Source of the DNA: Helicostylum pulchrum | Lineage: Eukaryota > Mucoromycota > Mucoromycetes > Mucorales > Mucoraceae | NCBI GenBank assembly: GCA_025677825.1 | Contig: JAIXMO010000085.1 | Coordinates: 1-64,000, forward strand | DNA: 64,000 bases | Direction: 5' to 3' | In this document: in pieces, positions 47,798 to 60,084 of the stretch | Position numbering within the stretch: position 1 is the stretch's first letter | Layout of the letters: the number at the start of each line of letters is the position of its first letter | Notes under the pieces: model-generated | What the model was told of the DNA's origin: nothing | Seen by the model: only the letters and a program-made list of their open reading frames with translations | Databases searched by the model: none | Program-made: the position numbers and the translations under genes

Positions 47798-47974
47798 AAA
47801 ACTTTAAAAAAAAAAGAATTCAACCGCAATTGTAAAAATCAAAAATGCTGACTTTAATAAATATGTAAACTTTGTCAAATATAGTAATTAAATATGTATC
47901 GAAAAAAAAAAAAAGCTTAAATATATACATGTATTATTTACAATGAAGGGAAATATATAATAGTATAATACAAA

Positions 47975-49452
47975 TCAGTGCAATACACCTCGAGCAAATC
48001 TTCTACGAGAACTTGTATCAACACTAAAATCCAGAATAGCATTTTCCAAACCTATAGTTTAAAAAAAAAGAACCTTGTAAATAATACGCAAAAAACATTT
48101 TTTTAATATTCATCTTGTATTACCAACAAACATTTTTTGACTATCATGCGAAAAGCATAACCCGGTAATCGGTGTATCATGACCTGCAGATCCTACTCTT
48201 AATGTTTGCTGACCATCAAACGTACGTGCATCGACGATGTGTACATGAGATACGTGTTCCGTAAACGCCAGAAGATCAATTGCACCCGTCTGCGTGAACT
48301 TTACACATCTAGCTGCTCCTTTTGTAATCGACGGATGAAGCCCTGCGAATCTTGCTAAAGGATTTCTATTCCGTACATCCCAGACATGAACTGATCCGTC
48401 TTGACTGGAGACCGCGAATTTTTCTGATGTATGATTCCAAGCAACTGAAAAATTGGCGTCTTTTGAAACTGCCATTGTTGTCGCTAGCTCATAATGTCCA
48501 GAGTCAGTTATATTAAACATCTGTACTCGGTTATCATCTCCTACTGTAATCATTTTTCTACCATCTGGACTAACAGACGCTTTTTTTTAAAAAAAAAATA
48601 ATTAGCGTTCTAGAATCTTTCTTTTTCCTTTTTCGGGAAAAACTTACTGTGATTCACAGCAGTTCTGAAATCCAGTGTATCAATTAGCTCCAAATCGGGT
48701 ACGGAAAAGACTCTGATAGATGAATCATTATTTGACACCAGTAATCTTATTTCTCCATTCAAATGTGAAAAACATAGTCCGTTGTTAATCGTACACTCGG
48801 GAGAAGTGGTAATGCTTCTATTGTACGTTTTTAGCATATGTGTATATTTTTAACAGTGCTCGACTTACACTTGATAGTCACTGTTTGCATCCTTTAACGT
48901 TAGGTCGCCTCTTTGACCACCCGCTGCCCAATAGCCATATCTTTTTTAAAAGAAAAAAAAAGCCTTGCATGAATAAAAAAAAAAAAAAAACTTGTCGAAT
49001 AACTTACCCAGATGCCATACAAGTAGGAGGATACCCAATATCTTTTAGCAGATAACTTCGCTGTCCTGTGATAAAATTATACTTTTTTTTTTTTTTTTTT
49101 TGTAATTCATTTTTTTTTAATAACTTTTTCTATTTGTATAACTCTTAATTAACATACTCTGAAAATATCTTGACCAGTTGGAACAATCAATTCATTCTTA
49201 TGCTTTTCATCATTAGCCAACAATAAATCACGCAATTGCCTTAAAATTCGGTGTTAAAAAAATCCCCTACTTGTCTCTTTAGCTGTGTCTTACCAATGAT
49301 GTATAGTAACTCTTTGATCATGAACAATAGGCCTAGGCCTAACATACATTTCTACTTCACTACCATAATCGCTTAAAAGAGTCAAATCCAAGTTTGCTTT
49401 TTCGTTTTTAAAAAATTTACCTTGATACACAAGTCGTATCAATAATCGTCAT
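47975..49452 (-). CDS. WD40 repeat protein with DUF2415-like C-terminus
   Basis: Exons 49452..49421, 49371..49294, 49239..49158, 49060..49008, 48940..48869, 48817..48648, 48579..48124, 48051..47975; 339 residues. After an N-terminal segment (YVRPRPIVHDQRVTIHHWQL) the beta-propeller shows CMASGYGYWAAGGQRGDL, INNGLCFSHLNGEIRLLVSN, SVSPDGRKMITVGDDNRVQM, WNHTSEKFAVSSQDGSVHVW and ITGLCFSHDSQKMFVG. The end SSRRRFARGVLH resembles fungal DUF2415 WD40 proteins of unknown function. Two acceptor/donor choices (exon 4 start, exon 5 end) were set by frame. Role unknown; a protein-interaction scaffold is likely. Confidence 0.82.
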
Positions 49453-49956
49453 TTTTTGTTTTATTTGTTGTTTAAAAAAAAGGAATAAAATAACAAATGA
49501 GAAAAGAAAATAAAAAGGAAAATTTAGTGTTGCATAATATGGGTTTCAGAAGTTCTTGACGAAACCAAAAATCATCGCGGGTGTGCAAAATGACGCAAAC
49601 GTTTTAGTTTCTCATGTTTCTTTTTCCGCTAGGGCATTTTACCCCGTTTTTTAGGGAAAAAAACCCCCTTAAAAACATCAACTTGTATTTTAGAAAGTGA
49701 ACACTACAATTCACTTTTTTGATAACGGAGAAACAAATGCATTTTGTATCAATGAATCAGTTGTAAATAAAGTCAGTGCGAAAACTTAAATGTTTTAATA
49801 AACACAAACATTTACAAAAAAAAAAAAGAAAGACAAAGAAATTATAATTTTTTTAAAAAAGAATTTTTTTAATGAATAATGAATATATTTTTTTTTATGT
49901 ACAGGGAATAATAGTAAAAAGTTGAACTTTTTTATTTAAAATTTCAATCAAGAAAT
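49453..49956. other. Intergenic region
   Basis: About 500 bp between the WD40 gene 5' end and the RPS4 3' end. AT-rich; no gene seen. Confidence 0.5.
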
Positions 49957-51152
49957 TTAGTTGGTAACAGCTCTACGACGATCACGTTCTTCAGTGATAG
50001 AGAGCTTAATACCCTTACCCTTAGGAAGCGAGATCCAAGGCTTGGCACCTTGACCAATAGTGAAGACATTGGAAATACGAGTAGCGAAAACACGGTCAAG
50101 AGAATCCTTAACATGGACGATTTCAAAGCCACCAATATGACGTTCACGATGAACAAGTTGACCAACACGACCAATATTACGACCACCAGTGATCATGACG
50201 ACGTTACCAACTTCGAACTTTACGAAATCGACGATCTTGTTCTCCTCAAGGTTGAAACGAATAGTATCATTGACCTTGATCAAAGGATCGGGATAACGAA
50301 TAGTACGACCGTCATGGGTGGTAATATAAGGGATACCCTTGGCACCAATGAGGACCTTCTTGACCTTACAAAGCTTGTACTTGGCCTCCTCATCAGTGAT
50401 ACGGTGAACAGCAAAGCGACCTTTAATGTCATAGACGAGACGGAAGTTCTCACCAGTCTTTTCAATAGAAATAACGTCTGTTATGTTCAATTTAAAAGAA
50501 AGGAAAAAGAAAGGCATCCGGGATTCGTCAAAGCTTAAGCTGTGAGAACACACGATCATAAACGCAAACCCACACCCCAAAAATAAAAATAAAAAAAACA
50601 CTTACCCATGAAACCAGCAGGGAAAGTAGAGTCGGTACGGACCTTACCATCAACCTTGACCAAACGTTGCATCAAGATGGAGGTGACCTCACGACCATTG
50701 AGAGCGTACTTCAATCTGTTACGAATGAAAACGATCAAAGGAAGACATTCACGAGTCTTGTGGGGACCGGAGCTAGGCTTAGGAGCATAGGCACCTATTA
50801 AGAAAATAAATTATTAATAAAACTGAAATATATAAAAAGTATTTATCATATGAAAGGTTTTTTCTTTTTCTTTTTGTATCAGTAAATTAAAAAGCTCGTC
50901 AGGGTACATCGGATTGTTGAGCTTGACTTTTGTTTTTTGTTTTTGTCATCCCCAAAAAAGAAAAAGAAAAAAATCTCTTTCATATCATAATTAAAAAAAG
51001 ATTGCTTACCCAAAAGTTTGTCAAGCATCCAGTGCTTGGGAGCTGCGAGACGCTTCATATGCTTCTTAGGACCACGACCCTAAATAAACGAGATAACAGT
51101 TAATAAAAATTGATAGATGGATGGATTGTCCTTAGCAGTATAAACTTACCAT
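49957..51152 (-). CDS. RPS4: 40S ribosomal protein S4 (eS4)
   Basis: Exons 51152..51150, 51079..51010, 50794..50606, 50477..49957; 260 residues. Exon 1 codes only the initiator Met: ATG is followed at once by GTAAGT, and exon 2 begins [40 protein letters not shown] is the S4 RNA-binding part; [19 protein letters not shown] spans the last join; GGRNIGRVG is the KOW loop; it ends [15 protein letters not shown]. Full length for eS4. Confidence 0.97.
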
Positions 51153-51213
51153 ATTAATTAATTGATATAGAAGAAAGGAAAGATTCAATTATTGGAAGGG
51201 ATATATTCGTTGA

Positions 51214-51221
51214 CTTTTATA
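51214..51221 (-). promoter_or_regulatory. TATA box of RPS4
   Basis: TATAAAAG on the minus strand, 62-69 nt upstream of the RPS4 ATG. Confidence 0.5.
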
Positions 51222-51764
51222 AAGATCAGAGGTGAAAAAATTTCTCTTGTCCGGGACTGCGGTTTTGCCCGGACACCCAATATGTGAGATATAAATTTTT
51301 TTTTTGCGACTTTCAAATGACTTTAAATAAGAACGGAACTGCAAAGTTTGACAAACGTCAAAAATGAGGGAATTAAAAGTATACTATCGTGCAAGTAGAA
51401 AGATTTCCGTTCACAAAAAAAAAAATACCTGTCTTTTTAATTTTAGCTTGGATCGAGGATACGATTCTTTAGCTAATTGTATTCAACAAGACCTACTTTG
51501 GCAAATGCTTAAGAAATATCATTAGCTTTCAACAAAAAGTGATTTTGTATATGAAAACTCCCTGATTGCATAGCTTATTACGTTCTGGTTATTAAAAAGA
51601 CCAAAATATTCAAGTCCAAGTCCAATATAAATGTAAATAGACTGATGATAAACTGATATATTTGCTAGTATATTAATAAATCAATAAAATTGATAAAAGT
51701 AAAGCAAAGTGATTTTATTATTTGAATGGAACAAGAATAGCTATTTTATATAAAAGAGAAGATT

Positions 51765-51805
51765 TCGAGAAAGTCTTTACTTTACGATTGATTTGAATAG
51801 TAGCA
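51765..51805 (+). repeat. 41-bp direct repeat, copy 1
   Basis: Starts TCGAGAAAGTCTTTACTTTA; 37 of 41 positions match the block at 52044..52084. In minus-strand translation both give a QINRK-K-TFS peptide, so the unit was probably coding. Confidence 0.8.
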
Positions 51806-52043
51806 ATGGCAGCTTTTTTCTCCCTTTCTACTCCTTACGATGCAGACCTTTCTTCCTCTACGAATATATATTCAAATAAGTTATGGATACTTTTTTTTTT
51901 TTTTTTTTTTACCTTTTCGTTCTCCTTTTTTTCAACATCCATTACTTTACGCTGCCTTTCTATCTGCTCCTTTGTCTCATTTCTTTCCTTCTCCTTTACT
52001 TCGTTATACTCTTCTTGAACAATAGGAGCGGCTTGCCAGTGCC

Positions 52044-52084
52044 TCGAGAAAGTCTTTGCTTTACGATTGATCTGAACAGCAGCA
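52044..52084 (+). repeat. 41-bp direct repeat, copy 2
   Basis: Starts TCGAGAAAGTCTTTGCTTTA, same orientation as copy 1, 279 bp downstream. The four differences are all transitions. Confidence 0.8.
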
Positions 52085-54296
52085 CGTTTAAACGAGTTCA
52101 AGGTTCCGAATTCATGTTCCATAGAGTTACAATATTTTACGTGCTCTATGTTTTTCTTATAGGATCTACTCTTCGAGGGGATAAGGGATCTACATGGTAT
52201 TCGGATCTGTCTACTTCTTGCTTATCGGCTGCATGAAACAAGTTTGAGTAATAAGTACATATACGCTTAATAGTGGTTAAAAAATACAATACTATACATT
52301 AAAATGATTAAATAGATCATAAGTAAATAGTCATGTCTTTCTTTCTTTTTTACTGGAACCAATATATCATAAAAGTATTTTTTATAAGATAAAAGAGTAT
52401 ACATTTATATTTACTTTCCTCTTAATTTATTACTTATTAGTGGTTTTGTTTTCTTTATGCCATTACAAACGGATACCGTTTTCTTAGAGCCACAGTACAT
52501 TAAAAATGTTCCAATGTGCTCCACCCAACTGTTATACCGTATAAATACTCTTTTTTTCTGTGCTTTAACTCTGAAAGCTCTTTTTAAAGAACATTTAAAA
52601 AAGATTGTAAACAACAGGCTGTTTCTTTAATCATGAATCAAAACTAAGAAAATGGTGTATACAAGCAAGACGCATCTTTGGTATCTTAAAAAGATGGATT
52701 GAAAACTCAAATCATATTTTAAAAAGTAGAAGATCAAGAGTAAGTATATGGGCAAGATAAAAAGCAAAAATTATTACTTTACTAACTTTGTCAATCTTTT
52801 GAAGCTTATTACTAAGATACACCACCCCAAATCTTCTACAGGGCTGATATCAAAAGCCTTCTTGAAACATTTGTAAATAATAGCTGTTCAAATGCTAAAG
52901 AGAAAAAAAAGAATTATTAAAAAGTATTATTATTAGTAAATGTGGCTCTTGTGTAAGTCGATGACAGACATACTGTATATAATAACTGTATTCACAATCC
53001 CCAATTTGATTATAGAATTTAGAAGACCATTTAATGCGCTTGGGTCATTCTTTAAATAAAGACAAAAACAAAAAAAAAAACAAAGGCTTACAACCGTACC
53101 AACAGTGAAGCTTTATTATCATTGAAGATTATTAAAATCTTGTAAGTATTGCATATTTGTTGCCGATTAAATGAGAAACTAACTATCATACGCAGCTATA
53201 ATCAGAAGTTGCTTAAAGCTGTGAAAAGAAACATAGCACAAAAAAAGAACAATTCTGAAACGTAAGCAGACATTATCCTTATTCTTTTTTTTTTTTTTTG
53301 GTTTTTAGTTTTTGTTTAACTTAATAAGTTGAGAAGAAGACTATGTCTATAAAATAAACATTATCAATTATCACTTATTTTTTCTTATAGACATTGACTT
53401 GCTGTAAATACTAGAAAGCTTCTTGAACTTTTTTTCGATCTCAAGCATCTCGTATCCTTTTCGATCCCACATCACAAAAAAAAAAGGAGCAAGAAGTCAA
53501 CGATATCGAATCAACGAGCAGTAGTGCATATTCAAAGATGTTTAGTAGCACTTTGTTATTAAATCGAAGCACTTTTTTTCTGGAATGCTGTCAATTTTTT
53601 TGTTTATCTGTATCACCTTCAATATAATTTGAAAATAAATTTATTTTTCTGGCTATAAAACTTTTTAATAAGCGTCGATAATTTGTATAAATGATATGAA
53701 TCGCGAACTTTATTAGGTATAAAATAGACTAAGGCTTATTAAAAAAAGATGTAAAAGAAGAATGATATCAAGCTTATTTCTCCTGTCACGTTCAGAATCT
53801 ACTGGTCGCTTTATTATCGAAATTTTAGTGCCGGTAACCATTTCGCATTAAAAATGGTCACACAAAAAAGGCAAGATAAGCCTCCATTCTTTGAGTGTCA
53901 AAACGTAGATATGAGTAAAGATGATATTAAACCAATAAGATAGTTTATCACTACGGGTTCAAAAGCTTTACAATTAAAAAGAAAATATTTTATAAATGGC
54001 TTATTTACACTACACAAGAAAAAAAAAAAAAGTCTATTTTATTTTTTCTTGTATTACTTGAGCGAAAAAAAAAATCTATATTTGTTTTTTTTGGGCTACA
54101 CACAATGAAGCATTTTATAGAAGGGGGCCAAGAAGACAAACCAAAAGCCTGGGCAATAATTCAATTAGGCGTGGTCATTTTTACTCATTCTCACTAAAAA
54201 AAAAAAAAGTCGGATGAACTATTTGAGCGGTTCAAAAAAAAAAAAAAAAAAAAAACTATATTTCTTCGATAATTTTTTTTTTTATTTCTCTTTTGA

Positions 54297-57200
54297 ATGA
54301 GTCAAAAAGAAACTTCTCCAACTATTTCCAATAGTTCTGTACAACAAAGACCGGGATCAAGTAGCGTTACTAGAGCAATGTCTGGACAAAATTCACCTAC
54401 ACAGTCTCCTACTACGAGTACAAGTACGAAACAGAGTCAGTTTAAACGGTCTGTGAGTTTATCGGAAGGTCTTCACGTTAGATTACCGACTCTCCATCAT
54501 TCAGAAACTGAACCCTATCCTTATTCCCCCGTTACACAACAAAACACCAACCCTTCTTGTCCATCAGAATCAAACTGGGCAAATAAATACGATGATTTCG
54601 ATATTGGAAATCCAATTGGTAAAAAAAAAAAAAAAAAAATATTTACAGAACCGCATGTCTTTTTTTTCTTTATTTCTAACAAAAAAAGTATATTAGGCTA
54701 TGGATCCTCTGCAGTTGTATACGAAGCGATCTATAAACCATTAAAGAAGAGAGTTGCCATTAAAATGATCGATTTGGACATGTTTGAACGTAATCAAATT
54801 GATGAACTTAGGGTATTTATTTGACACGTTTTTTTTTTTTCAGTTAAAAATCTTGACTAAAAAAAAATAATGAAATCATTTATCTCTCTGTTTGTAGCGT
54901 GAAACTGCTTTAATGGCTTTATCCAAGCATCCTAACGTATTACGAGTCTATGGATCATTTGTGAATGGAGCTAAACTATATATCGTCACACCGTATTTAG
55001 CAGCCGGATCATGTTTAGATATTATGAAGAGTAGTTTCCCTGATGGATTTGACGAGATTTCAATTGCTACAATTCTTCGACAAGCATTGGAAGGTTTAAT
55101 CTATCTTCATAAAAATGGACATATTCATCGTGACGTAAAAGCGGGTAACCTGTTAATGGATCAGCAAGGTACTGTACTTTTAGCAGATTTCGGCGTCTCT
55201 AGCTCCTTAGCAGAAAATGGCGACGTACGTAAAACATTTGTGGGTACGCCATGCTGGATGGCTCCTGAGGTCATGGAACAAGCTGGGTATGATTATAAGG
55301 CTGATATTTGGAGTTTTGGTATCACCTCACTTGAATTGGCGACTGGTCATGCTCCATTTGCTAAATTTCCTCCCATGAAGGTATTAATGATGACGCTTTC
55401 AAACGCTCCTCCTACATTGGATCGAGAGAACGGTAAACACAAATTCTCCAAATATTTTAAAGACATGATTGATCTTTGTCTTCAAAAGGAACCTAATAAG
55501 AGACCCTCCGCTGAAAAATTGTTATTACATCCCTTCTTTAAGCAAGCGAAAAAGAAGGATTATTTGATCAAATCTGTATTAGCCCACGTACTCCCTTTGA
55601 ATAAACGACCTCATCGAAAATTGACTCTAAAGCCTGTTTCAATTGAACCCACGGAACAATGGGACTTTGATGATACCCAACCTAATAACGAAACTTCAAC
55701 TCCTGTCTTTGAAAAACCTGCTATTGTTGTCAGCGCTTTAAATACTCCACAGCAAGTGTTGGTAGAAGGCGCTTCTTCAGTACCTCCAGCAAATCCAGTA
55801 CCCTTGGAACGTTCAAAATCTGTTGTTCAATTTGAAGATCGTCCTAAACCACCTCATATTAAGCCTGCAATTAGTACCAATATATCACCTATCGAAGCCG
55901 GTGAATCAACACCATCAACACCTGTGAAAAAACATATTTCATTCGGTGACGCTGTCATCAAGGACCCTTCCAGTGTAAGATCCATTATGTCTCCTGTTGT
56001 CGAAAGTCCATCACCTATTATGAGTCCCTTGGGCGAAACTCCTACTACTGCTGCTTATATTCCTCCTGTCTTATCCAGTGCTCCATTATCAAAGAAGTCT
56101 AGATTTGTTATTCAGGATAATGCACCAGCACCACAACCCCCAACTGCTTTTGAACCGTTTTGTTCTCCCACTGGTTCCCCTCCCATATCAGCGACCGAGT
56201 TACCTCTCGCAGATGTTGGGTTAGGCATCTGTACTTCACCTTCCAGCGCAAATATTACCAATACAAGCATTACCAATATAAACACGGTTCCTGGTACCAA
56301 TAATAGCACTCCTTCTTCAGCCGCCGCCGCCGCCGCAGCAACAGTTCATTCTACCATCGGTGCACTTCAAGAAGGTGAGTTTAAAAAAGGTAGATTTAGC
56401 GTCAACCAAACGCCTACACGTCCTATTACACCCGTAGACGAATCACAACAACAATTTGTCAATGGTGCACCGTTAGCAGCAGCAAATAACGAAAAACCTC
56501 TACTGAACGAATTCAGACCTACACCAATGGCACGTGTTGCAAGTCAAGATAGTTTCCAAGAACGTAAATCTAGATTTGAAGTCAAACATAATAACTCGAG
56601 TACGGCTATGGGCACACCCTCTTCTATCAGTACACCTATTGAACCCGGAACACCATTCCAAAGTTTGCCCTTAACCCGTGAAAACTCCAATACCTCTGCA
56701 ATCTCCAGAGATAGTTCTGTATATAATAAGGTGAGTCGATTTTCTATTGAAAAACCAGAACCGGTGGGCCCTTATTGTGAGTTACCAACTGCCATGTCGC
56801 CCGAGTGTCGTAAAAAAGGTAGATTTGAATTGACTGGAGGAAGTGATAGCAGTAAAGAGTTTATCAATCACTTGGAATCACCTCAATCCACCGTAGCTCC
56901 TTCACCAGTTATATCTCCTTGCAGTTCACTTTCAAGAGGACAAGCACACCGTATTTTAGACCCTTCTATGCCTCAAATGGTTTATTCGCATATGGAATCT
57001 CTATTGAAACAAACTGAAATTCAAAAAAATATGTTGCATGATTTACTAGTGACAATGCCTCTTATGTACAATAACAATAATAATTCACAGCATATGCAGG
57101 GAACTACTCGAAGTCGAACTGTATCTGATACAAAGAGACCTCCAGCGATGACATCAAATGAAGAACTTAATCAAAGGTAAAAAAAAAAAAAAAAAAGAGA

Positions 57201-57543
57201 AAAGGGAGATATTTTAGTAGTTGAATTAACATTTTAATTGACTTTTTTTAGAGCACCCGCAACAAATCCAGTGAATAGTACACCTTCGTCTATAATACCT
57301 CCTTATTCTTTATCGACAGATATTACAACCACAGTAGATCATTTGCAACAGTTACTTGCAAGTTCATCAAAGGAACGTGAAAGATTAGCTCGTGAAAATG
57401 AAGCGTTAAGAAGAGAAGTAGATAGGTTACGAAGAAACCAACAGCAACAAAGTATTTTAAAGAAACCCTCTTTAGAATCTCCTATTCATCAACAACCAGA
57501 AAAACCTATTGTTGCGCCGGAAGCACAAGATAATAAACAATAA
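54297..57543 (+). CDS. OSR1/SPAK-like Ste20-family protein kinase with RFxV-type tail
   Basis: Exons 54297..54618, 54697..54812, 54898..57176, 57252..57543; 1,002 residues, much longer than animal OSR1. The kinase domain is ~100-370: glycine loop GYGSSAVVYEA at 108, K130 in VAIKM, HRD at 223-225, DFG at 243-245, and T259 in RKTFVGTPCWMAPEVMEQ, the T-loop threonine of OSR1/SPAK. KQAKKKDYLIKSVL and EQWDFDD after the domain match the OSR1 extension. The tail is Ser/Pro-rich with five motifs: RFVI 548, RFSV 645, RFEV 705, RFSI 760, RFEL 788. A C-terminal coiled coil (RERLARENEALRREVDRL) follows. No CCT docking domain recognised. Likely a cation or osmotic stress, or polarity, kinase; inference. 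Confidence 0.9.
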
Positions 57544-57664
57544 TAATAAAAGATCTCTCAGGCAGAGCAGAAAAAGAAATAAAATATCAAAATAAAATTG
57601 TTTATTCTAATGCAATGATATGATTTAAATTATGGAAAAGGGTATCGTACTTTTTTATTTATTT

Positions 57665-59213
57665 TTAGTGCTTACGACGAGTAGAACGTCTTGTAGACGA
57701 GGTATCGTCACGAGTACGTTTACCAAGAGAAGTTTCTAAAACACCTAATCGATACGCATAATTAATTTCACCGTTTACACATGTAACTAATGAAGAATCG
57801 TCCTGTTTAACCGATTTCCAATAGATATCCTTAAGTCTAAATATATCAATGAATTCAGATGGCTTGTACCATAAAGGCAATATATATTTCGCGTCCGTAT
57901 TATCTCCTACTTGAACTTGTAACAATAAACATGGTAATTTAGGAGAATCTGAATAACCCGTAACTTTAACATTATTCAATTTCGTACCGATATTACCAAA
58001 AGGAATTGATTCTTCTGGCATAACTTTTTGAGAGATATAAACATAATCTCCAAAGAATACCGGTTCCTCGCCACCAAAATATTTCCATTCCTTATTCTTA
58101 TTTTTTTCCATTTGACTTTGAAAGAGGGGTGCGTATGATTCCTTAAGCGAGTTGATACATTGCGTGGATAGCGCAATGACAGTTTGTGCAGGTAAAGATT
58201 TTAACTGTAATAAACGATTTGTCCCAGCATCTAATGGATCCTCAGGTTCACCTCGATTTTCCACCCATTCCAATCGTTGCTGAAACTTTCCTGTTACCTT
58301 TCCTTCATTTACGTGTTCCATTAAAGCCTTGTTGTGTGTTTCAATAATATGACCAATAACTCTCTTTTGCCACTCTGGATTATATTTGGGTCGAATACCA
58401 GGTACATAAATCACTTTACCCTCACTAATAGTTCCTGATTCCCTTACCGTATACAAATACTCTTGAAATCGTTTTACATGATGATACCTATCGTCCCACA
58501 TTACCACATTATCAATAGAAGGTATGTTGTGCAATAAGTTTAAAATGAAACAAGTCTTGAAATGCATGGTGGATCGAAACACGGAGCCAGTAATGTTATA
58601 AGTTAGCTGTGTTTTATTCCCTGTGGCTTCCCATTGATTATCAGATACAGATTCAGGATCAGGTCGAAGTCCAATCAAGTCAAATTGTAAACCCTTAGAT
58701 TCAAGCATATCAGGTATTAATTGATGAAAGGGGTGAAAACGTCTACCGGTTAATACCACAGTCATCGTATTCTCATCCGCAATGCAGTCTCGAGCATCTT
58801 GAACAATCTTTTCGTTCCAGTATCCTTCCCACGCAGTCTTTTTTAAGTCGTCAAAGGGTCCTAAATCAAGACTACGGATATCTCTCCACCAACCAGGTCC
58901 GTATACACTTTCCGCTGTAGCTAACCTTAAGAGATCTGGGTGCCAAATCGTTGAGCTTAGTAAAGGTGAGAAGAATAAAGTAGAATCAAAGTCAAAGATT
59001 GCTAACTTTTTAGGTTCTGAGGTAGGATGACTTTGAACGAAATGAGATTTCTCGAATTGGCGTTGAAGTACACCCTTTTTACAAAAAAAAAAAAGAAAAA
59101 AAAAAAGAAAAGAGGTTAGCTTCTATAGCTTCTTACATAAAAAAAAAGCATAGTTTACTTACGAGTTCGTAATTAGAGATACTCGAGTATTTTGTTATCA
59201 TAGAAAGTGGCAT
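57665..59213 (-). CDS. HAD-type 'Swiss Army Knife' RNA repair-like protein
   Basis: Exons 59213..59163 and 59074..57665, phase 0, 486 residues. HAD motif I is LAIFDFDSTLFFS and motif II VVLTGRR; MWDDRYHHVKRFQEYL fits the acidic motif of the fold. This is the HAD_SAK domain of fungal proteins predicted to act in RNA repair. The C-terminal half (LPLWYKPSEFIDIFRLKDIYW) is uncharacterised and the end is basic (RTRDDTSSTRRSTRRKH), possibly a nuclear signal or nucleic-acid contact. The RNA-repair role is a bioinformatic proposal for the family, not demonstrated. Confidence 0.75.
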
Positions 59214-59335
59214 TGTTATTTCTTTGGTGTACAAAAAAAAAAAGGGAAAAAGGAAAAAAAAAACTTCTCAACAACAATTATATTTCAAAAATCAAATCAA
59301 ATCGGAGCGTGTAAAAATGTAGGGTGATTTTTATT

Positions 59336-60084
59336 CTATACATCATGATATTCATGGATAGTAAAACGAGCTCTCATTCCATTCTTATTAATCAATAAAT
59401 AATCTCTTAAATCGTTCTTTAAAGTAATCTCTTTACTGGCATATTTACGCCCTTGTTCTTCCTTCTCTGGCTGTGTAACTTTTAAATTAGTTTGGTAAAG
59501 GTAAGGTGCTAAAAACGGGATTGGTTCACTTGTCACAAGAATCAACTGTCAAAAAAAAGAATGATTAAAAACCTTATGTCACGTACATTAAGTGCTATTT
59601 TCTTACATTAACATAATTGAAGTGTGCTTTATGAGGATAAGGAATTGGTGGTGAAACCATAATCTAATCGTATATGCAATTAGTCATTTTATTTTAAACT
59701 TGTAAAAAGCATATCTTACCTGCTGAACCTTGCTTAAGTCGCAATCTGTATCGAGTTCAACTCTATTAATAGCTCTTGCTCTCTTGTTATCAAAGTTGGT
59801 AATAATACCACAGTTACTGATCTACTAATACTTATTAGTCGCTGCATATCCACCTTCTTTTAATAAACTTACTTTGAGCGGTGAAACTCTCGACCCAACT
59901 TTATGAATACGTTTCTATTTTTTGTGTACACCATTTAGCTTTTTTTTTATGACAGCTTATTGATCTTTCTTTTTTTTTTTACCACTTCTTTATCGGACTG
60001 TTGTTGAATCCATTCTTTAGCTACATGGTCAATATCCTCCATCATTTCGATAGGGAACTCTTCTAATACAGGTTCGTTTGACAT
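59336..60084 (-). CDS. Unrecognised 170-residue protein
   Basis: Exons 60084..59983, 59914..59873, 59821..59720, 59663..59607, 59545..59336; every intron is phase 0 with good GT/AG sites, which supports a real gene. It starts MSNEPVLEEFPIEMMEDIDH, has an acidic N-terminus, then KRIHKVGSRVSPLKISNCGI and VQQIMVSPPIPYPHKAHFNY, and ends KNGMRARFTIHEYHDV. No signal peptide or membrane segment. No family recognised; beta-rich middle. Head-to-tail with the HAD gene upstream of it on the same strand. Confidence 0.65.

Larger units (their letters stand above)
51222..54296. other. Intergenic region with repeat remnants
   Basis: 3.1 kb without an intact gene. It holds a duplicated 41-bp block (51765 and 52044) and a minus-strand frame at 52122..51835 (RAAVQINRKAKTFSRHWQAA, then a Glu/Lys-rich tail) that looks like a decayed coding piece. 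The remainder is AT-rich upstream sequence of the OSR1-like kinase, ending in A18 and T12 tracts just before its ATG. Confidence 0.5.
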
